Source of the DNA: Globisporangium splendens
Taxonomy: Eukaryota; Oomycota; Peronosporomycetes; Pythiales; Pythiaceae
DNA: 64,000 nucleotides
NCBI GenBank assembly: GCA_006386115.1
Contig: VFIW01000037.1
Coordinates: forward strand, 62,001 to 126,000
Reading direction: 5' to 3'
Numbering within the stretch: the first letter of the stretch is position 1; each line of letters opens with the position of its first letter. The notes under the pieces were generated by a model. It ran no database searches and had not been told where the DNA came from. It saw nothing but the letters and a program-made list of their open reading frames with translations. The translations under genes were made by a program, and so were the position numbers. Shown one piece after another: positions 51,708 to 62,658 of the stretch.

Positions 51708-54700
51708 CTATCTTGAAAACTTTCGATAGAACATACTCTTCGAGCAATGATGCACCCGAGCGGCCCCAATGACATGGCACAACTTTGTAAATACGAGCCT
51801 CTCTTCATCCAGGAAAACTTCATGTCGATCCGTGACATCTCGCCTTGCTGAGAGTCGACTAGACCCAGGACGCGCAGATGTAAAAGAGCGAAATGCATGC
51901 CCAAGAACCCATTCTTCTCCGTTCGCATCCCGACAAAGAGAGGCAATTTTGATATACACAATATCATCAGCATCACCTGGAATCTTCACGTGAGAATGGC
52001 TCTGGAGACGCTTCTCGTTTATGTCTTGATCTAGATCAAGCTCGTGAACCGCAGGGCAAAATTCTGGACCTTGAACGCTAAAAATCATATACTCGACGCT
52101 GTCGGTTTCTGCATCATTCAACTGACGATAATCTTCATCCCGGTTGGAACTGAATGTGAGTGCAACCGCAGAATACAGTCTGCTGGGCAACACAGGTCGG
52201 CTTTGCTGACGAACGCAAATCTTGCACGATTCATGCGCCAGCTTTGTGTGAATCTGGCACGGGGCAAGCTGCTCAAAGCCATTAGAAAGCCCAAGCTTCT
52301 CGTGAAGGCTTCGGCAGATCGTGTACGCTCCGAGCCAAATGATTTGAGGCGATCGGCTGGACGAAGATTTGCTTGTTTCCCCGAAAAATGGAGAAAATTG
52401 CTTCTGATCTTCAACAGCTGAATGATACATCGCCGCGTGGCTAAATCAAAACAAGGAAGAGTCCATGGCACGAGAAAGTTGTATGGGCAATAGGATACAA
52501 GGCATAGCCAAGCAAAGAGTCGCACCTGTTGAGTTCTCTGCGTGACTGAAATTCAACTTGTTCGCATCCAGCGTGAGAGCATCTGAAGTAGCCGACCATG
52601 TGCTGAAACTTCGCATGTGTCTCCTGATTCCACAGACTTTGAGGTGGCCAGTACGCGTGCATGTATTGATCGGACAGTGGTGTGGACACTGCGAGGCGTT
52701 CTTTATGATCATGGGTAGATTTCTGATGAAGTCTCGCCGCCTCATACAGCCTAGCCCCACAAAAAGGTCAGCAAAACAAAGAATACGACCTGTTAGCAAG
52801 AAACACCCAAGCATTTCCAAGCATTCGTGGCTGCACGGCGTACGAGAAGCATCTTCCACACGCAGGATGGCCGCAAACGAACGATCGCATACTTCGAGTG
52901 GTGATTTGGATGATTTTCTCTCGTCTCCGTTCTATTGGAAGGGTCTGTTCGGCAAGCAACAATAGTTAGCAAAGGTTGACATTCGTTCCTCACTTTCCAG
53001 TATCGTAAAACGCACCTTTAATTCATAGAGAAGGCGATGAAGATCTTGGGATGAATGGATCCGGCTACCATAATCGTCAAGTGCTGAATCATCTCGCGTT
53101 ACGTGATCTAAGGTTCCACGCTCGCACGCCAAAAGCTCGGTACCACCCGTTTCTGATCGGTCTATTTCATTCGAACCTGGCTGTTGATCTCTCCTGTTTG
53201 CAGCAGCCGTATGCTTGAATCCAAGCTCGGTCATGCGTTTTTCTATCGCTGAGGCTCGTTCTGGCATTGGTTTAACGACCCTCTTAGACTTTCGCTGCTG
53301 TCGATCAAGACCAAACTCTTTCGAACAGAATTCCAATGCTGTTAGTGACAATGGTGTTGGGGTCGGCTCGTTGTTGGAGATTGAGTTCCTGATGTGTCTA
53401 TGTACTCGCCTCCGCCCACGTTTCCCTCGGAAGATTCGTTGAATGCGGATCGCTACAACTTCTGCACGTCTCAAAAACTGGAAACGCCAAATTGCTTCTT
53501 TGAGGAGCGCTGAGACTGGATTCGGACTAGCGAGCAACAACGACAGCAATCCAGCAACTAGGTTTTTCACAAGCATTGCAGAGATGAAAATCACGCGCTT
53601 TACTAGCGATTCTGGCAAAGCTTCCATCGCAGTCGGTGCAGCAAAGTTTATCACCGCTTGAGGTGACAAATCATCTGACGGCGGAGGGTGCTTTGGCGCG
53701 AGGGGATGGCGCTTGACTTCGGACACGAGTGGGTCTCGACTGCATTCCTTGATACCAGGGACGTCGAATTCGGTGTTCACGAGAATGCACGATCCGCGCT
53801 GCTCATAATTCAGCGTGCTCAGATGAGCCTCCAGGTGGTTTCGGCACATGCCAAATTTGTTGAGGCGATCAATCGGAGGACACGCCTCTTCTTTCTTACC
53901 TTTGCGACCATACTCTTTGACGCACCTTGGAGCGTGGAATCCACAGAACGAGAGATACGATCCTTTCAGCGTCGGATGCATCAGGACACAGTTCGTGCAC
54001 CGCCATATAAAGGCTTTTCCATTGTGTTCCTTTTGCCACGAGCAAACACTTCTCGCCGTGAGCTTATTAGACACCGTCTTCCCGTTGTTCTTGGAGCTCA
54101 TGAGCATGTCTCGCTTCACATCTCGACGCAAATCAGCTAAACAGACGCCAGGAATCTTGGTAACGATTACTCTGGGAGGAGTCTTTTGCAAAGTGGCGCG
54201 TTGTGTTGCAGCTGTGGCTTCGTAGCAATGAAGACAGAAACCAAGCTCGTTCGGAATCTCGATCGCTCTGCTCTTTTCCAGTGGATGTTCGTCGTAGTCG
54301 CACTCCCGCGCATGCCACCTACAGAATTGCTTCACTCGTGGTTGCGGAACAGTGCTGGGTTCTCCAGTTTTGGTTTTCTTTTTGTCAACTGGCACATCAT
54401 TAGTGCAGCGGTACGGCTTCCCGCCAATGCGCTCCCTGGCATCGCAATATAGATAATGTCATGAATATGAGCAAAGCAAAGTGGGGGAAAAGTCGTCAAA
54501 TCAAACCAAGCACGTTACCTCCAGCTACACTGGGTCAGACCATCGTCATCTTGAGCTCTCTGTGACGAATCATCTTGATGTGCGTGCAAGACGCTCTTCA
54601 TTTCTTGGTCCATTGCATCCTGCATGCCCACAAAGCGTGCCTTCAGCGCGTCTTTGATTCCACCTTTCTCGAACCGAGTTTTGATTGTTGCGTTTGTGTT

Positions 54701-54865
54701 GGCGACACTCTGTTTCCACATCCACGTCCCATCTCGCTCGGCTTCTTTTTTCTTTCTGTTCCACTCCGAGATCGTAAATTCATCTTCTCCGAATGCCTCC
54801 AATGAGTCGCGCAACATTCGTTTCCCCTTGGTTTTTGCACGCGCTGCAGCCAATGCCGTCGACAT
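51708..54865 (-). CDS. Cys-rich, IQ-motif and C2H2 zinc-finger protein, five exons
   Basis: Exons 54865-54519, 54435-53016, 52944-52844, 52750-52526 and 52440-51708; introns 71-93 bp, all GT-AG; every phase agrees and the frame gives 941 residues. Features in order: basic N-terminus; two Cys-rich repeats of one type (CSWRERIGGKPYRCTND...FCLHCY and CSWQKEHNGKAFIWRCTNC...GMCRNHL); IQ motif IRIQRIFRGKRGRRR, a calmodulin-type site; then two C2H2 fingers. Finger 1 (CGHPACGRCFS, LYEAARLHQKSTH) and finger 2 (CSHAGCEQVEFQSRRELN, SHAAMYH) each straddle an intron and appear only after splicing, which supports the model. Function unknown; calcium-linked nucleic-acid binding is a guess. Confidence 0.75.
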
Positions 54866-55254
54866 CTTGTGTCTCAACAGCTACTACATGCAAGGAAATC
54901 ACAACACCACGCACAAAACACAGTGTGCAGTCACCCGTCGCCAATCGCAATCGTCAGTGGCTTTTGACGCCTTGTGCAAGACGAAGCCCCTTCATGCTTC
55001 CTTGGTCGACCACTCGAGCTTGACCGTCTGCTCGCAACATCTAAATAAGACAGAACAGTTACGTCGGTAATCAAGACCGCATGCCTCCGTTGACCGCAGA
55101 CACTAGTCAGCGCCACTTTTCAGACGTATAAACCACACCAACACATTTGCAGATTGCACGTCGTGACTGCCTTTCATTCATCAATCACAGCATATCTGCT
55201 CCCCTGTCATCAGTCACAGCTCGTGCTCTTTACTGCGAGCACGGGAGTTCTTAC
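54866..55254. other. No gene seen
   Basis: Upstream of the zinc-finger gene and downstream of AOS1. A short minus frame (55116-54931) has no recognisable content; an additional 5' exon of the zinc-finger gene cannot be excluded. Confidence 0.4.
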
Positions 55255-56616
55255 TTAGCCGATTTGTCTAACCGTCCCCGTCGCGCCATCGAAGCAGAAG
55301 TAGTTGCAGATTGGCTCGTCCTTCTGGGAAATCGCCTTGACGATCTCTTGACCGAGGATGCCGGCCAAGATCGCACACACAGGCACGAGATCCACGTTCG
55401 CCACTTCGGCGAGCGAGCTGTGAGCAAAACAATACATATAGCGAATATGAGCTAAAAGAACTGCCAGAATTACTATATGAGCGACTTCGACGAGAACAAC
55501 GGTGCATTACCTCAACTCTTCCGCCGAAAAGAAGTCCATAGCGAGACCCTGGGCTTCCAGCTGAACGTGCGCGAATGCGGCAAAGTCGTCGCCAATCGTG
55601 TCCACTCCTTTTTTGCTTTTGTACTCATGAAGCACTGCCACACACAAATAGACAACAACAGCATATCATTGTAAGCACCATTTTCCTCCCATTAAGCAAG
55701 CCACAGTGCCGCTCTTTCTCCCAAAGAGATCGGCAGCATTGCGTACGTTGATGCTTCACGTAAACTCGAGGGATCTGCGGCCCTCTCTTTCGCGCGCTCT
55801 GCAGCGTCCCCCACTTGACCTGATTTGCCTCTGCGAGCGTCGGGAACTCGACCGTGATGGGGTCACTCGCTGTTGCGGGCGCATTCGTGCCAGATGGGGT
55901 CCGGCGGTACTTGTGGCTGCCGAGATCCGCGAACACGATGCCGTCAAACCCAAACGAGCACGCCGTGAAGAATGCGATACCGCGCTCGCGACAGAGAGCG
56001 TCCAGGCGAAGCTACACATCAGAAGAAAAGACCAGGTTAGTGCCATCGCGAGCAGGTGAGTGAGCCAACTTGAGAGTGCACCGTACCTCGGTCTGTTTGT
56101 CGGCACCGATCAGGCAAATGGCGGTGAATTTGTGGAAAAACGCATCGTCCAATTCTGCCAGCGGTGCAGTCTCGCAGTTCACGTTCACAAGCGGGTTCAA
56201 CTCCTTCACTTTCTCCAGGCACGCTTCCGCTCGCTTATCGCACACAAGCAAATCAAGAACAGATCCACACACACATGATGAACTCCATCGTCTTCGTACC
56301 ATAACCACAAGCAGGATCATATGCTACAGAGCATAGTGGAGCTTACGTTCTTGCCGAGATCGGCCTCGAAGAAGAAAAACTGCGTGTCGACGACGGATTG
56401 CGTCACGACGTGCGAGTCGTGCACGGTCGCGTTCATGCCCGAGAGCACGAGATTCTTCACGAGCTCCGAGCCGAGCGCCGAGAGCCCCGAGACGAACACC
56501 TGCGAGTTCTGCAGCCGCTTCTGCGCCTCGACGCCCCAGAGCCGCATCTGGCGGTCGTACACGGCAGCCTCCGCCGCGCTGAACGTCGCGCTGTCGCCTG
56601 CATCCACATCATCCAT
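55255..56616 (-). CDS. AOS1: SUMO-activating enzyme subunit 1 (AOS1/SAE1)
   Basis: Five exons: 56616-56347, 56233-56087, 56011-55747, 55634-55511, 55417-55255; introns 75-113 bp; 322 residues, close to animal SAE1 (about 350). It pairs with UBA2 to adenylate SUMO. Seen: YDRQMRLWGVEAQKRL start, nucleotide-binding VSGLSALGSELVKNLVLSG, NRAEACLEKVKELNP across the first splice, FFTACSFGFDGIVFADLG, and the C-terminal VPVCAILAGILGQEIVKAIS with FFDG-like FCFDGATG. Like other AOS1 proteins it has no catalytic-Cys domain. The start is the Met before DDVDAGD; an earlier non-ATG extension is unlikely. Housekeeping gene, single copy. Confidence 0.9.
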
Positions 56617-56916
56617 CGTATCGATTCTTGTTCCAGTTCTACAATTCGCGCGCAAAAAACAGATCCACTAGCATAGGGTGCCCCACGTTAAAAAAACAAA
56701 ACTATGGTGTGGTACCCTAAACTAGAGATCATGTGTCCCTCTCACAGCTGAACAGCCCATGAATTGTCATATTTAAAAGGGTTGGCAAATATATACAGCT
56801 GCTGAAGTGCAATTTTACCAAATTTAACCAACTGAAGAGCAAGATGACACATAGACTTATAGAGGGCATTATGTATCACATGCATAAACGCTTCAAATGG
56901 CGATCAACTTGTCAAT
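56617..56916. other. No gene seen
   Basis: 300-bp gap between the AOS1 start and the end of the next minus-strand gene; AT-rich, with no supported frame. It holds the AOS1 promoter and the 3' end of the upstream gene. Confidence 0.4.
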
Positions 56917-58155
56917 CTAGGCTGCACCTGCGGCAGCTTTGGCGGTGAGACTCTCGTTGCATAGCGATGTGATGAACGGGAAGATCTCCCGCAGCGACAG
57001 CAAACAAGTCTCCGGCACATACGCGCCTTGTAGATCGGTCCCGACAGGGTCCAGGACCGAATAGTTCAACTCCGTAGGAGAAGCAGAAGAAGCTTCTTCC
57101 GAAGTAGGATTTGAAACAATCGCTGGCTCTGACAGCGACAGATCAGGCTCGTACACGCTGAGCAAGCGGTTGATATTGTCGAATCCTCGACCAAACATCC
57201 CGTCGTACTGGCCGTAGAACGCAGGCGTAGCGCGCAAGAACAAATTCGTCAGCACTCCAAGCCCCGTCGCGAAATTGGACCAGAGCGTGCCTCGTCCACA
57301 GCTATCGTCAGCAAACTCAGCTTCGTTGATCACGGTGTTATCCAGACAGCACTTGGTGAGTTCATTGAGGCCACTGGGATACGTGTGGAGGGTCACGGAG
57401 CTAAACGCAACGATGTTTCTGTAAGAATGCGCGGTATGGCCGGGCGTGGATCGCGTCTCCGGGTCGTAGTGAGTGGATCCGACGATCACAAAGTGCTTCA
57501 AATCAATGTCTTCCTCGCGAGCAACGGCGTCTTGGACGTCGAGTGCGTCGCTGATCTGGTAGATGGGATCATCGTCACCACCAGCAGTTTCCAAGACTCC
57601 AGTTTTCGGCATCTGACAATCCGGCGAATCGTCAAACTCGAGTGCAATCGTGGCGCGTCCGAGCCCCTGCTTGTGGTACAGTTCTGCAATGCACGTCTGC
57701 GTCAGCAATGCAGCGAATTGCACTCTCTTCAGGGCAGCGGCGTCCGAATTGTCGACACCAGCGGGGGCGTCGAAGCCTCGCGTCGCATTCACCACTTGCT
57801 CGTAGTGGAAGCGCGCTCGATGCTTGGTCTGTGGGAGGGCGTAACGGATCTTCAGCACGTGGACAAGCGTGTCATGGACATGCAGCTGGATGCTGAACTT
57901 GCCAGGTCTCGGCAGCATGACGAAGGCCTTGAAGTGGCCCGTTTCAGGCACGACCGGCCAGGACAGCGAGTTATTTTCACCACTTTCTGTCGCTCTCTGC
58001 GCGAGTCGCGCTTGGATGAAGTGGACACTGGGACTGGACGCACCGACGGACGTCACGCAGCCCTCTACGAGCACGAGCGGGAACGAGAGGCGCTCGTTGT
58101 CCCGCAGGTTGGCGATCTCCACGCGCACAGCAGTAGCACCAGTGTCCGTAGGCAT
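56917..58155 (-). CDS. Metallopeptidase-family-like protein, probable pseudoenzyme (copy 1)
   Basis: 412 residues, intronless, ATG 58155. It resembles the fungal YIL108W-type putative metallopeptidases (Pfam Metallopep): an N-terminal beta-domain (VEIANLRDNERLSFPLVLVEG), HFVIVGSTHYDPETR near 218, a GLNELTKCCL segment, then the GRGFDNINRLLSVYEP end block. In active relatives an HExxH precedes this end block; here the position reads FATGLGVLTNL (about 290-300) with no His pair, so zinc catalysis is not expected. The family assignment is from memory of motifs. Copy 2 (60617-62041) shares the same loss. An exact oomycete Inr precedes the gene. Confidence 0.6.
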   Translation of the reverse strand: MPTDTGATAVRVEIANLRDNERLSFPLVLVEGCVTSVGASSPSVHFIQARLAQRATESGENNSLSWPVVPETGHFKAFVMLPRPGKFSIQLHVHDTLVHVLKIRYALPQTKHRARFHYEQVVNATRGFDAPAGVDNSDAAALKRVQFAALLTQTCIAELYHKQGLGRATIALEFDDSPDCQMPKTGVLETAGGDDDPIYQISDALDVQDAVAREEDIDLKHFVIVGSTHYDPETRSTPGHTAHSYRNIVAFSSVTLHTYPSGLNELTKCCLDNTVINEAEFADDSCGRGTLWSNFATGLGVLTNLFLRATPAFYGQYDGMFGRGFDNINRLLSVYEPDLSLSEPAIVSNPTSEEASSASPTELNYSVLDPVGTDLQGAYVPETCLLSLREIFPFITSLCNESLTAKAAAGAA

Positions 58156-58172
58156 CGTGAGCGACGGTGTAT

Positions 58173-58188
58173 ATATTGTGGAATGAGC
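58173..58188 (-). promoter_or_regulatory. Oomycete initiator (Inr) of the gene at 58155
   Basis: GCTCATTCCACAATAT on the minus strand matches the known oomycete core-promoter consensus GCTCATTYYNCAWTTT at all but one position, 18-33 bp before the ATG, where transcription starts in these organisms. Confidence 0.75.
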
Positions 58189-58234
58189 ACAAATATGATA
58201 TTTGTGCTAGACCACGTGGATATTTGCAATATCC
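58187..58234. promoter_or_regulatory. Cluster of palindromic sites upstream of the Inr
   Basis: Directly abutting the Inr lies GCACAAATATGATATTTGTGC (58187-58207 without the last base), a perfect 10+1+10 palindrome. Then come an E-box CACGTG (58213-58218) and GGATATTTGCAATATCC (58218-58234, 7-bp arms). These look like sites for dimeric DNA-binding proteins. Confidence 0.5.
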
Positions 58235-58729
58235 AGGTGGTTTCTCGAGATCATTAACCCATGTCCGTCGCTTGCGTGCGATTAGATACAACCGAGCTGA
58301 TTTGGGTTCGAAGTGCTGAATTTGGCTGATGGGTTTTTGAACCAACACTCACCGAACTGTAGTGCAGTTGGCGACAATCTTGACCACAAAGAAGCCCTTC
58401 GAGCACTGATCGGCACTTGCTGCAGTGATATCTTGCTCTGCAGCTGCGCCACTCACAAACCTGCAATAAGTGTGGAAGCATCCCTTTTTAGTGTGTCAAA
58501 ATCCCTTTGAGTTGACAATGCTGTCAAAAAAGTGAAGTCGTTCGAGGCAAGATGACTTTTCTGTTTTCTCTCTGTCTGGTGTAGGCATCACTAGAGAGAG
58601 AGAAATGAAGATCATCTGCCCAAGATGCTCTTCCTCAATGAATATGCCAGCGAAAGAGAAGAGAGTAAGGAATCAGCCTGAAATTTTTGAAAAGATCACA
58701 GCAACTATGGCCTCCGACGATCTCTACCA
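58235..58729. other. No gene seen
   Basis: Between the promoter cluster and the Fanzor relic. It contains a purine-rich AGAGAGAGAGAAATGAAG stretch near 58590 but no supported frame; the 5' end or guide-RNA region of the Fanzor element might lie here. Confidence 0.35.
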
Positions 58730-60475
58730 TTGTGGTTCAAACAAAGCCGTTTGCTTCTGAAGTTCTTTGTGCTACTCTCATCTACACCAGCTCTCATTGC
58801 AAAATTTTCTGTCAAAGGACTACACTGCCGGTTTAAGATGAGCCTGTATCGCAAGAAGGACGATTCCGATTCTGCCGACGCGGTGCATGTCCAATCTCCC
58901 ACTTCGAATTCAAGCGTCCCAATGAAGTGGGCGAAAATATGCGCTGATCCTGCTCTGCATGAAGAAGTGGAAGACCTAAAACGAGTTCAAGTCAAAGCAT
59001 GGCACCTTGCGAACCTACATGTTCGCAGATGCCTAGAGAACAACTTGGAGCTGCCGAACCTGTCGACCAGCACCCTTTTCGCCAGTGTTGCGCTGCTGTT
59101 TTGGAGAGTGAGAACGGCGCTGGGCAAGTCTGTCGTGACCCCGTAGTCGAAGAAACGATCCTGCTCTACCTCAACGAACGAAACACAGTTGGAGGTTGCA
59201 AGGCACCGCGAATGTCGAATGGCCTAACCGAGTTTGCCGACAGAATGCAGATCAACAGTCAGAATCACATCGTCCTCAATTTCGGCAGGCGTTTATTCAC
59301 ATATGGCAAAGACCGACTCAAGAAGTCCGCTTGTGTGGCAAGGCAAATGATCTCCAGTTGCACACAGCCGTATTTCGTACTTGAGTGGAGTGTGAACTCA
59401 AGCAGTGGCTCCCGGCTGAATTCGCCGATAGAGACATCAAAGCCAACTTGGGACTGTTTCTCAGCAAACTTTTCGGCATTTCAACGCACTTGAAGACCAC
59501 CGAAGCAAAAAATGTGAGGCTTTTCTCGCTTTTGCCGCCCGCAAAATCGTTCGTCCCGGCGCACATCACAATCAGTTCCTCTGTGCTTTGCGATGTCAGC
59601 TTACGTATCTGGAGGAAGAAAGGAATTGATGTGCTCTCAGTGACTGCTGTCGTCAACAGCACACGGCAGCGCCTACAACGTCGCGATTTTCTACAAGCGC
59701 GGGATGCAATGTGGCGCAATGCTGTTCGCGTTTTCGATTTTGAGACCGCCAACCGCAAGTTTGCTTGGCAAATTACTACAAATGGCTACAGCGCGTCGGT
59801 GCTTATGACTCGTCCTGTGACCCTCCGTACGCAAAAGGTGCTGTCAGAACTTGAACAAGACTACGATCCGGATCACTACGTGGCCATTGATCCAGGGATG
59901 CGTATTCTATGCATCACAGTGACAAAGAGCAACTCGGATTTTAGATCCCGAAAGGAAGCGAACCGGCCTCGCAAAAAGAGGCCGCAAGAAAAACAAGAGA
60001 GAGAATCGCAAAAGAACACGTACTGCTCGACGGCAGCGGGTGGCAAACGCACCGTACTGTGTTCGCCGAGTCTCGACTAGGCAATATCGTCATCTTGCCG
60101 GAATGAAGAAGGCGAGATTCTGGCATGAGAATTTGAAACAGAGAGAGCCAACTTGCTCGACTATCTTGGAGGAACTGCCGACCTTCAAGGGCAGCTCTTT
60201 CAGCGAGTACATCGCGCAGCTCAAGGTGCTGTGGAAGCATTTGGATTTTCAGTTGAATTTCGACAAACCATCCTTTTCGAAAATGGCGTTTTTCCCTCCA
60301 AAAACGATTCGGCCAAAAGATCCTACGCAACATCGCAGCGCAATTGATTCCGACGCCGAACCCGCAGGTCTGCGTCGCTTTGGGAGACTGGAGCGATCCA
60401 AAACACATTCGGGGCATGCGCATGGTCCAGTGTGGAGTGTGTCGCGACGCGTTTTGGTGGCACATGATAATTTGA
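58730..60475 (+). pseudogene. Fanzor (TnpB-like) RNA-guided nuclease relic
   Basis: Plus-strand pieces in changing frames: 58838-59146, about 59135-59400, 59385-60080, 60040-60320 and 60323-60475. The fourth has QYRHLAGMKKARFW and SEYIAQLKVLWKHLDFQLN, typical of the region between RuvC parts in Fanzor proteins; the third has the RuvC-I strand HYVAIDPGMRILCITV with its Asp. The fifth gives VCVALGDWSDPKHI and VQCGVCRDAFWW, a shrunken remainder of the RuvC-II/zinc-finger end, and then stops. With at least four frame changes and a C-terminal loss it cannot be active. It sits between the two metallopeptidase-like paralogues. Element ends and guide RNA were not found. Confidence 0.7.
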
Positions 60476-60616
60476 GCATTTTTCAACCTCCAAAGTCGAA
60501 AGCAGGCTGAATTAATGGTACCTTGGCGTCCGCAGTGTTTAGATTGTACTATTCTACATTACATAGTTAGGTTGTTTGCTGCTGATATTTGGCCGCGTGT
60601 CGTCAATGCTCACTAA

Positions 60617-62041
60617 TCATGCTGCCGCTGCGCTCTTTCGTGGCTCTAGGCTACTGCTGCGTCGTCTTCGGTGCGAAATGATCCACGCGCACTTCACTGT
60701 CAAGATATCAACCGAGAGATCGTCCCAATGCACACCGCCTTGTCCAATCGCCACGAGCGCCAGCTGGTCCAAATCCGAGAACCGACCATCACCGATTGGA
60801 TTCGTGAACGTTGACACGTGAACCAGCGAGGTAGGTTCGAAGACGGACAGGAGCCGGTTGAGCTGATGGAATCCTGGCTGCATTACACCTCCATACTGAT
60901 ACGTCAGGCCGCACGATCGTCCCAGGAGCTGCAGAATGACGCTGATCCCCGTCGCATACTTGGCCCAGTAGCTGCCTTGGCCTGCACACTCTCGCAGAAA
61001 CAGTTGTGGCAGAATTCGCGTATTGTTCAAGCAGCACGCCGTCAACTCCTCCAACCCACGCGGCCATGTATGCAAGCCGCACGATCCGAGCACGACCAGA
61101 TTGCCATCCACGAGCGCCTTGTGTCCGTAGATCTCCCGAGTACGCGGATCAATGTGCGCGCCGCCGAGTATCACGATGTGTTTGATCCGCAATTGGCCAC
61201 CGCCGTTGCTGGGTGAAGCCCATCCTTGAGTGCACACGTCCTCGTGAAGGCAAAACAGGAGCTCCGAGTCCTCCATATGCCGAGCCTGCACGCTTGTATG
61301 CTGCGATCGCAGCAGATGCACGACCGGCAGTCCATCATCACCAAGTTCCATCACAAAGGTGTTCCTGGGACAGCCTGCGTAATGGAGCAGCTCGGCCATT
61401 GCTGTCTGTAGCACCAACGCGTTGAATTTGATGCGGTCGATGGCTGCAGTATCCGAATTGTCGATTTCCGGTGGCGCATCGAACCCTTGGTTGCTGTCCC
61501 ACGGCTTCTGGTAGTGGAACCGCACGATGTACTTGGTATGCGGAACCTTGTAGCGGATGTTCAGGACCAGCGAGACGGTTGTAATCTGCAGCTGGATGGC
61601 GAAAAGCCCCGGTTTCGGCAGCAGCACGTACGCTTTGAAGTGACCTGTTGCTGGAACCACTGGCCAGCACGCACCTCCAACTTGTTGTCGTTGTCGCTGC
61701 TCACTGCCATCTCGTGTTCTTGGACTGCTCGATGTCTCTCTCTCGGTCGCCGACGCCTGGATGTATGCGCAACCGGCAGCAGCTCCCATGCCACTATTGC
61801 GTTGGTTCTGTTTCATGTAATTCGACAGGTTCTCAACATACCCTTCTATCAGCACGAGCGAGTACGTGATGGCGTCGTTTTCGCGCAGATTGGAGACGGT
61901 GATACGCAGACTCTCGACTGGTTCAGCACTGTATTCGCTGTCTCGGGTCGCCGCGGCGGACGTGACGGACACCGACGCGTGAGTGCTGCTTGCGTCTGCG
62001 CTGCGCTCCACGACCTGGACCGTGCTGCACGTGGCGCCCAT
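60617..62041 (-). CDS. Metallopeptidase-family-like protein, probable pseudoenzyme (copy 2)
   Basis: 474 residues, intronless. Begins MGATCSTV: Gly2 with Ser6 fits an N-myristoylation signal and Cys5 a palmitoylation site, which copy 1 lacks, so this paralogue may be membrane-bound. An added Ser/Ala-rich N-terminus and a KQNQRNSGMG insert account for the extra length. Shared blocks: RITVSNLRENDAITYSLVLI, KHIVILGGAHIDPRTREIYG, GLEELTACCLNN, FHQLNRLLSVFEP. At the expected HExxH site it reads YATGISVILQLL (about 358-370), again without histidines. A CT-repeat lies upstream. Confidence 0.6.
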   Translation of the reverse strand: MGATCSTVQVVERSADASSTHASVSVTSAAATRDSEYSAEPVESLRITVSNLRENDAITYSLVLIEGYVENLSNYMKQNQRNSGMGAAAGCAYIQASATERETSSSPRTRDGSEQRQRQQVGGACWPVVPATGHFKAYVLLPKPGLFAIQLQITTVSLVLNIRYKVPHTKYIVRFHYQKPWDSNQGFDAPPEIDNSDTAAIDRIKFNALVLQTAMAELLHYAGCPRNTFVMELGDDGLPVVHLLRSQHTSVQARHMEDSELLFCLHEDVCTQGWASPSNGGGQLRIKHIVILGGAHIDPRTREIYGHKALVDGNLVVLGSCGLHTWPRGLEELTACCLNNTRILPQLFLRECAGQGSYWAKYATGISVILQLLGRSCGLTYQYGGVMQPGFHQLNRLLSVFEPTSLVHVSTFTNPIGDGRFSDLDQLALVAIGQGGVHWDDLSVDILTVKCAWIISHRRRRSSSLEPRKSAAAA

Positions 62042-62658
62042 GCTCTCTCAGCGGAAATGAGTCTGCGGCGCCTCTTCCTTCGACGTGACCTTGGATTGGC
62101 TCGGACAAGCGCTCTCTCTCTCTCTCTCTGACTGACCACCTCAACTGTATCAGTCAACTAGCCCTGGACTTTGGGGTGAAATGCGCGGCGCTGATTCGCC
62201 AAAAAGGTGCGCCAAGCAGCTGAGGTTGACAGAAAAGGACGCTCGGTGAACTTTCTGGCGCCGTTCGTTCGTTCGGTTTCTGCAGACCTCGCACTCGTGC
62301 CCAGAGGATATGGAAGGCGCCAGCGACCTTCCCACTCACTCGCGCACCCATTTCCATAGCCACAGAATCATGAGCACGAACCCCATTAGGCTCCAGCATT
62401 TGCGTCTGGACAGAGGCACTTGGAGCATCAGATGGCGCTGTGTGCTTCAAACGAAGTGTGGGCCACACAATCGCAGCTCTTCAAGTGGACCACGCGAGCT
62501 GAACTCGTTGATGAGTGCTGTACAAGTAGGCGATGCTCGAGTTGCAGTATTAGCTTAAGTTATTACTTCAGATGAGAACACCTGTCTAATACGGTGATCG
62601 AGACACATTAAACGAGAAGCAAAAAGGCGAGACCAACGTGCAGGATCAAGTCGTCGGT
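62042..62658. other. Divergent intergenic region
   Basis: Separates the minus-strand gene starting at 62041 from the plus-strand hydrolase at 62659, so it should contain both promoters. A (CT)n run lies at about 62110-62130. No supported coding frame. Confidence 0.5.
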
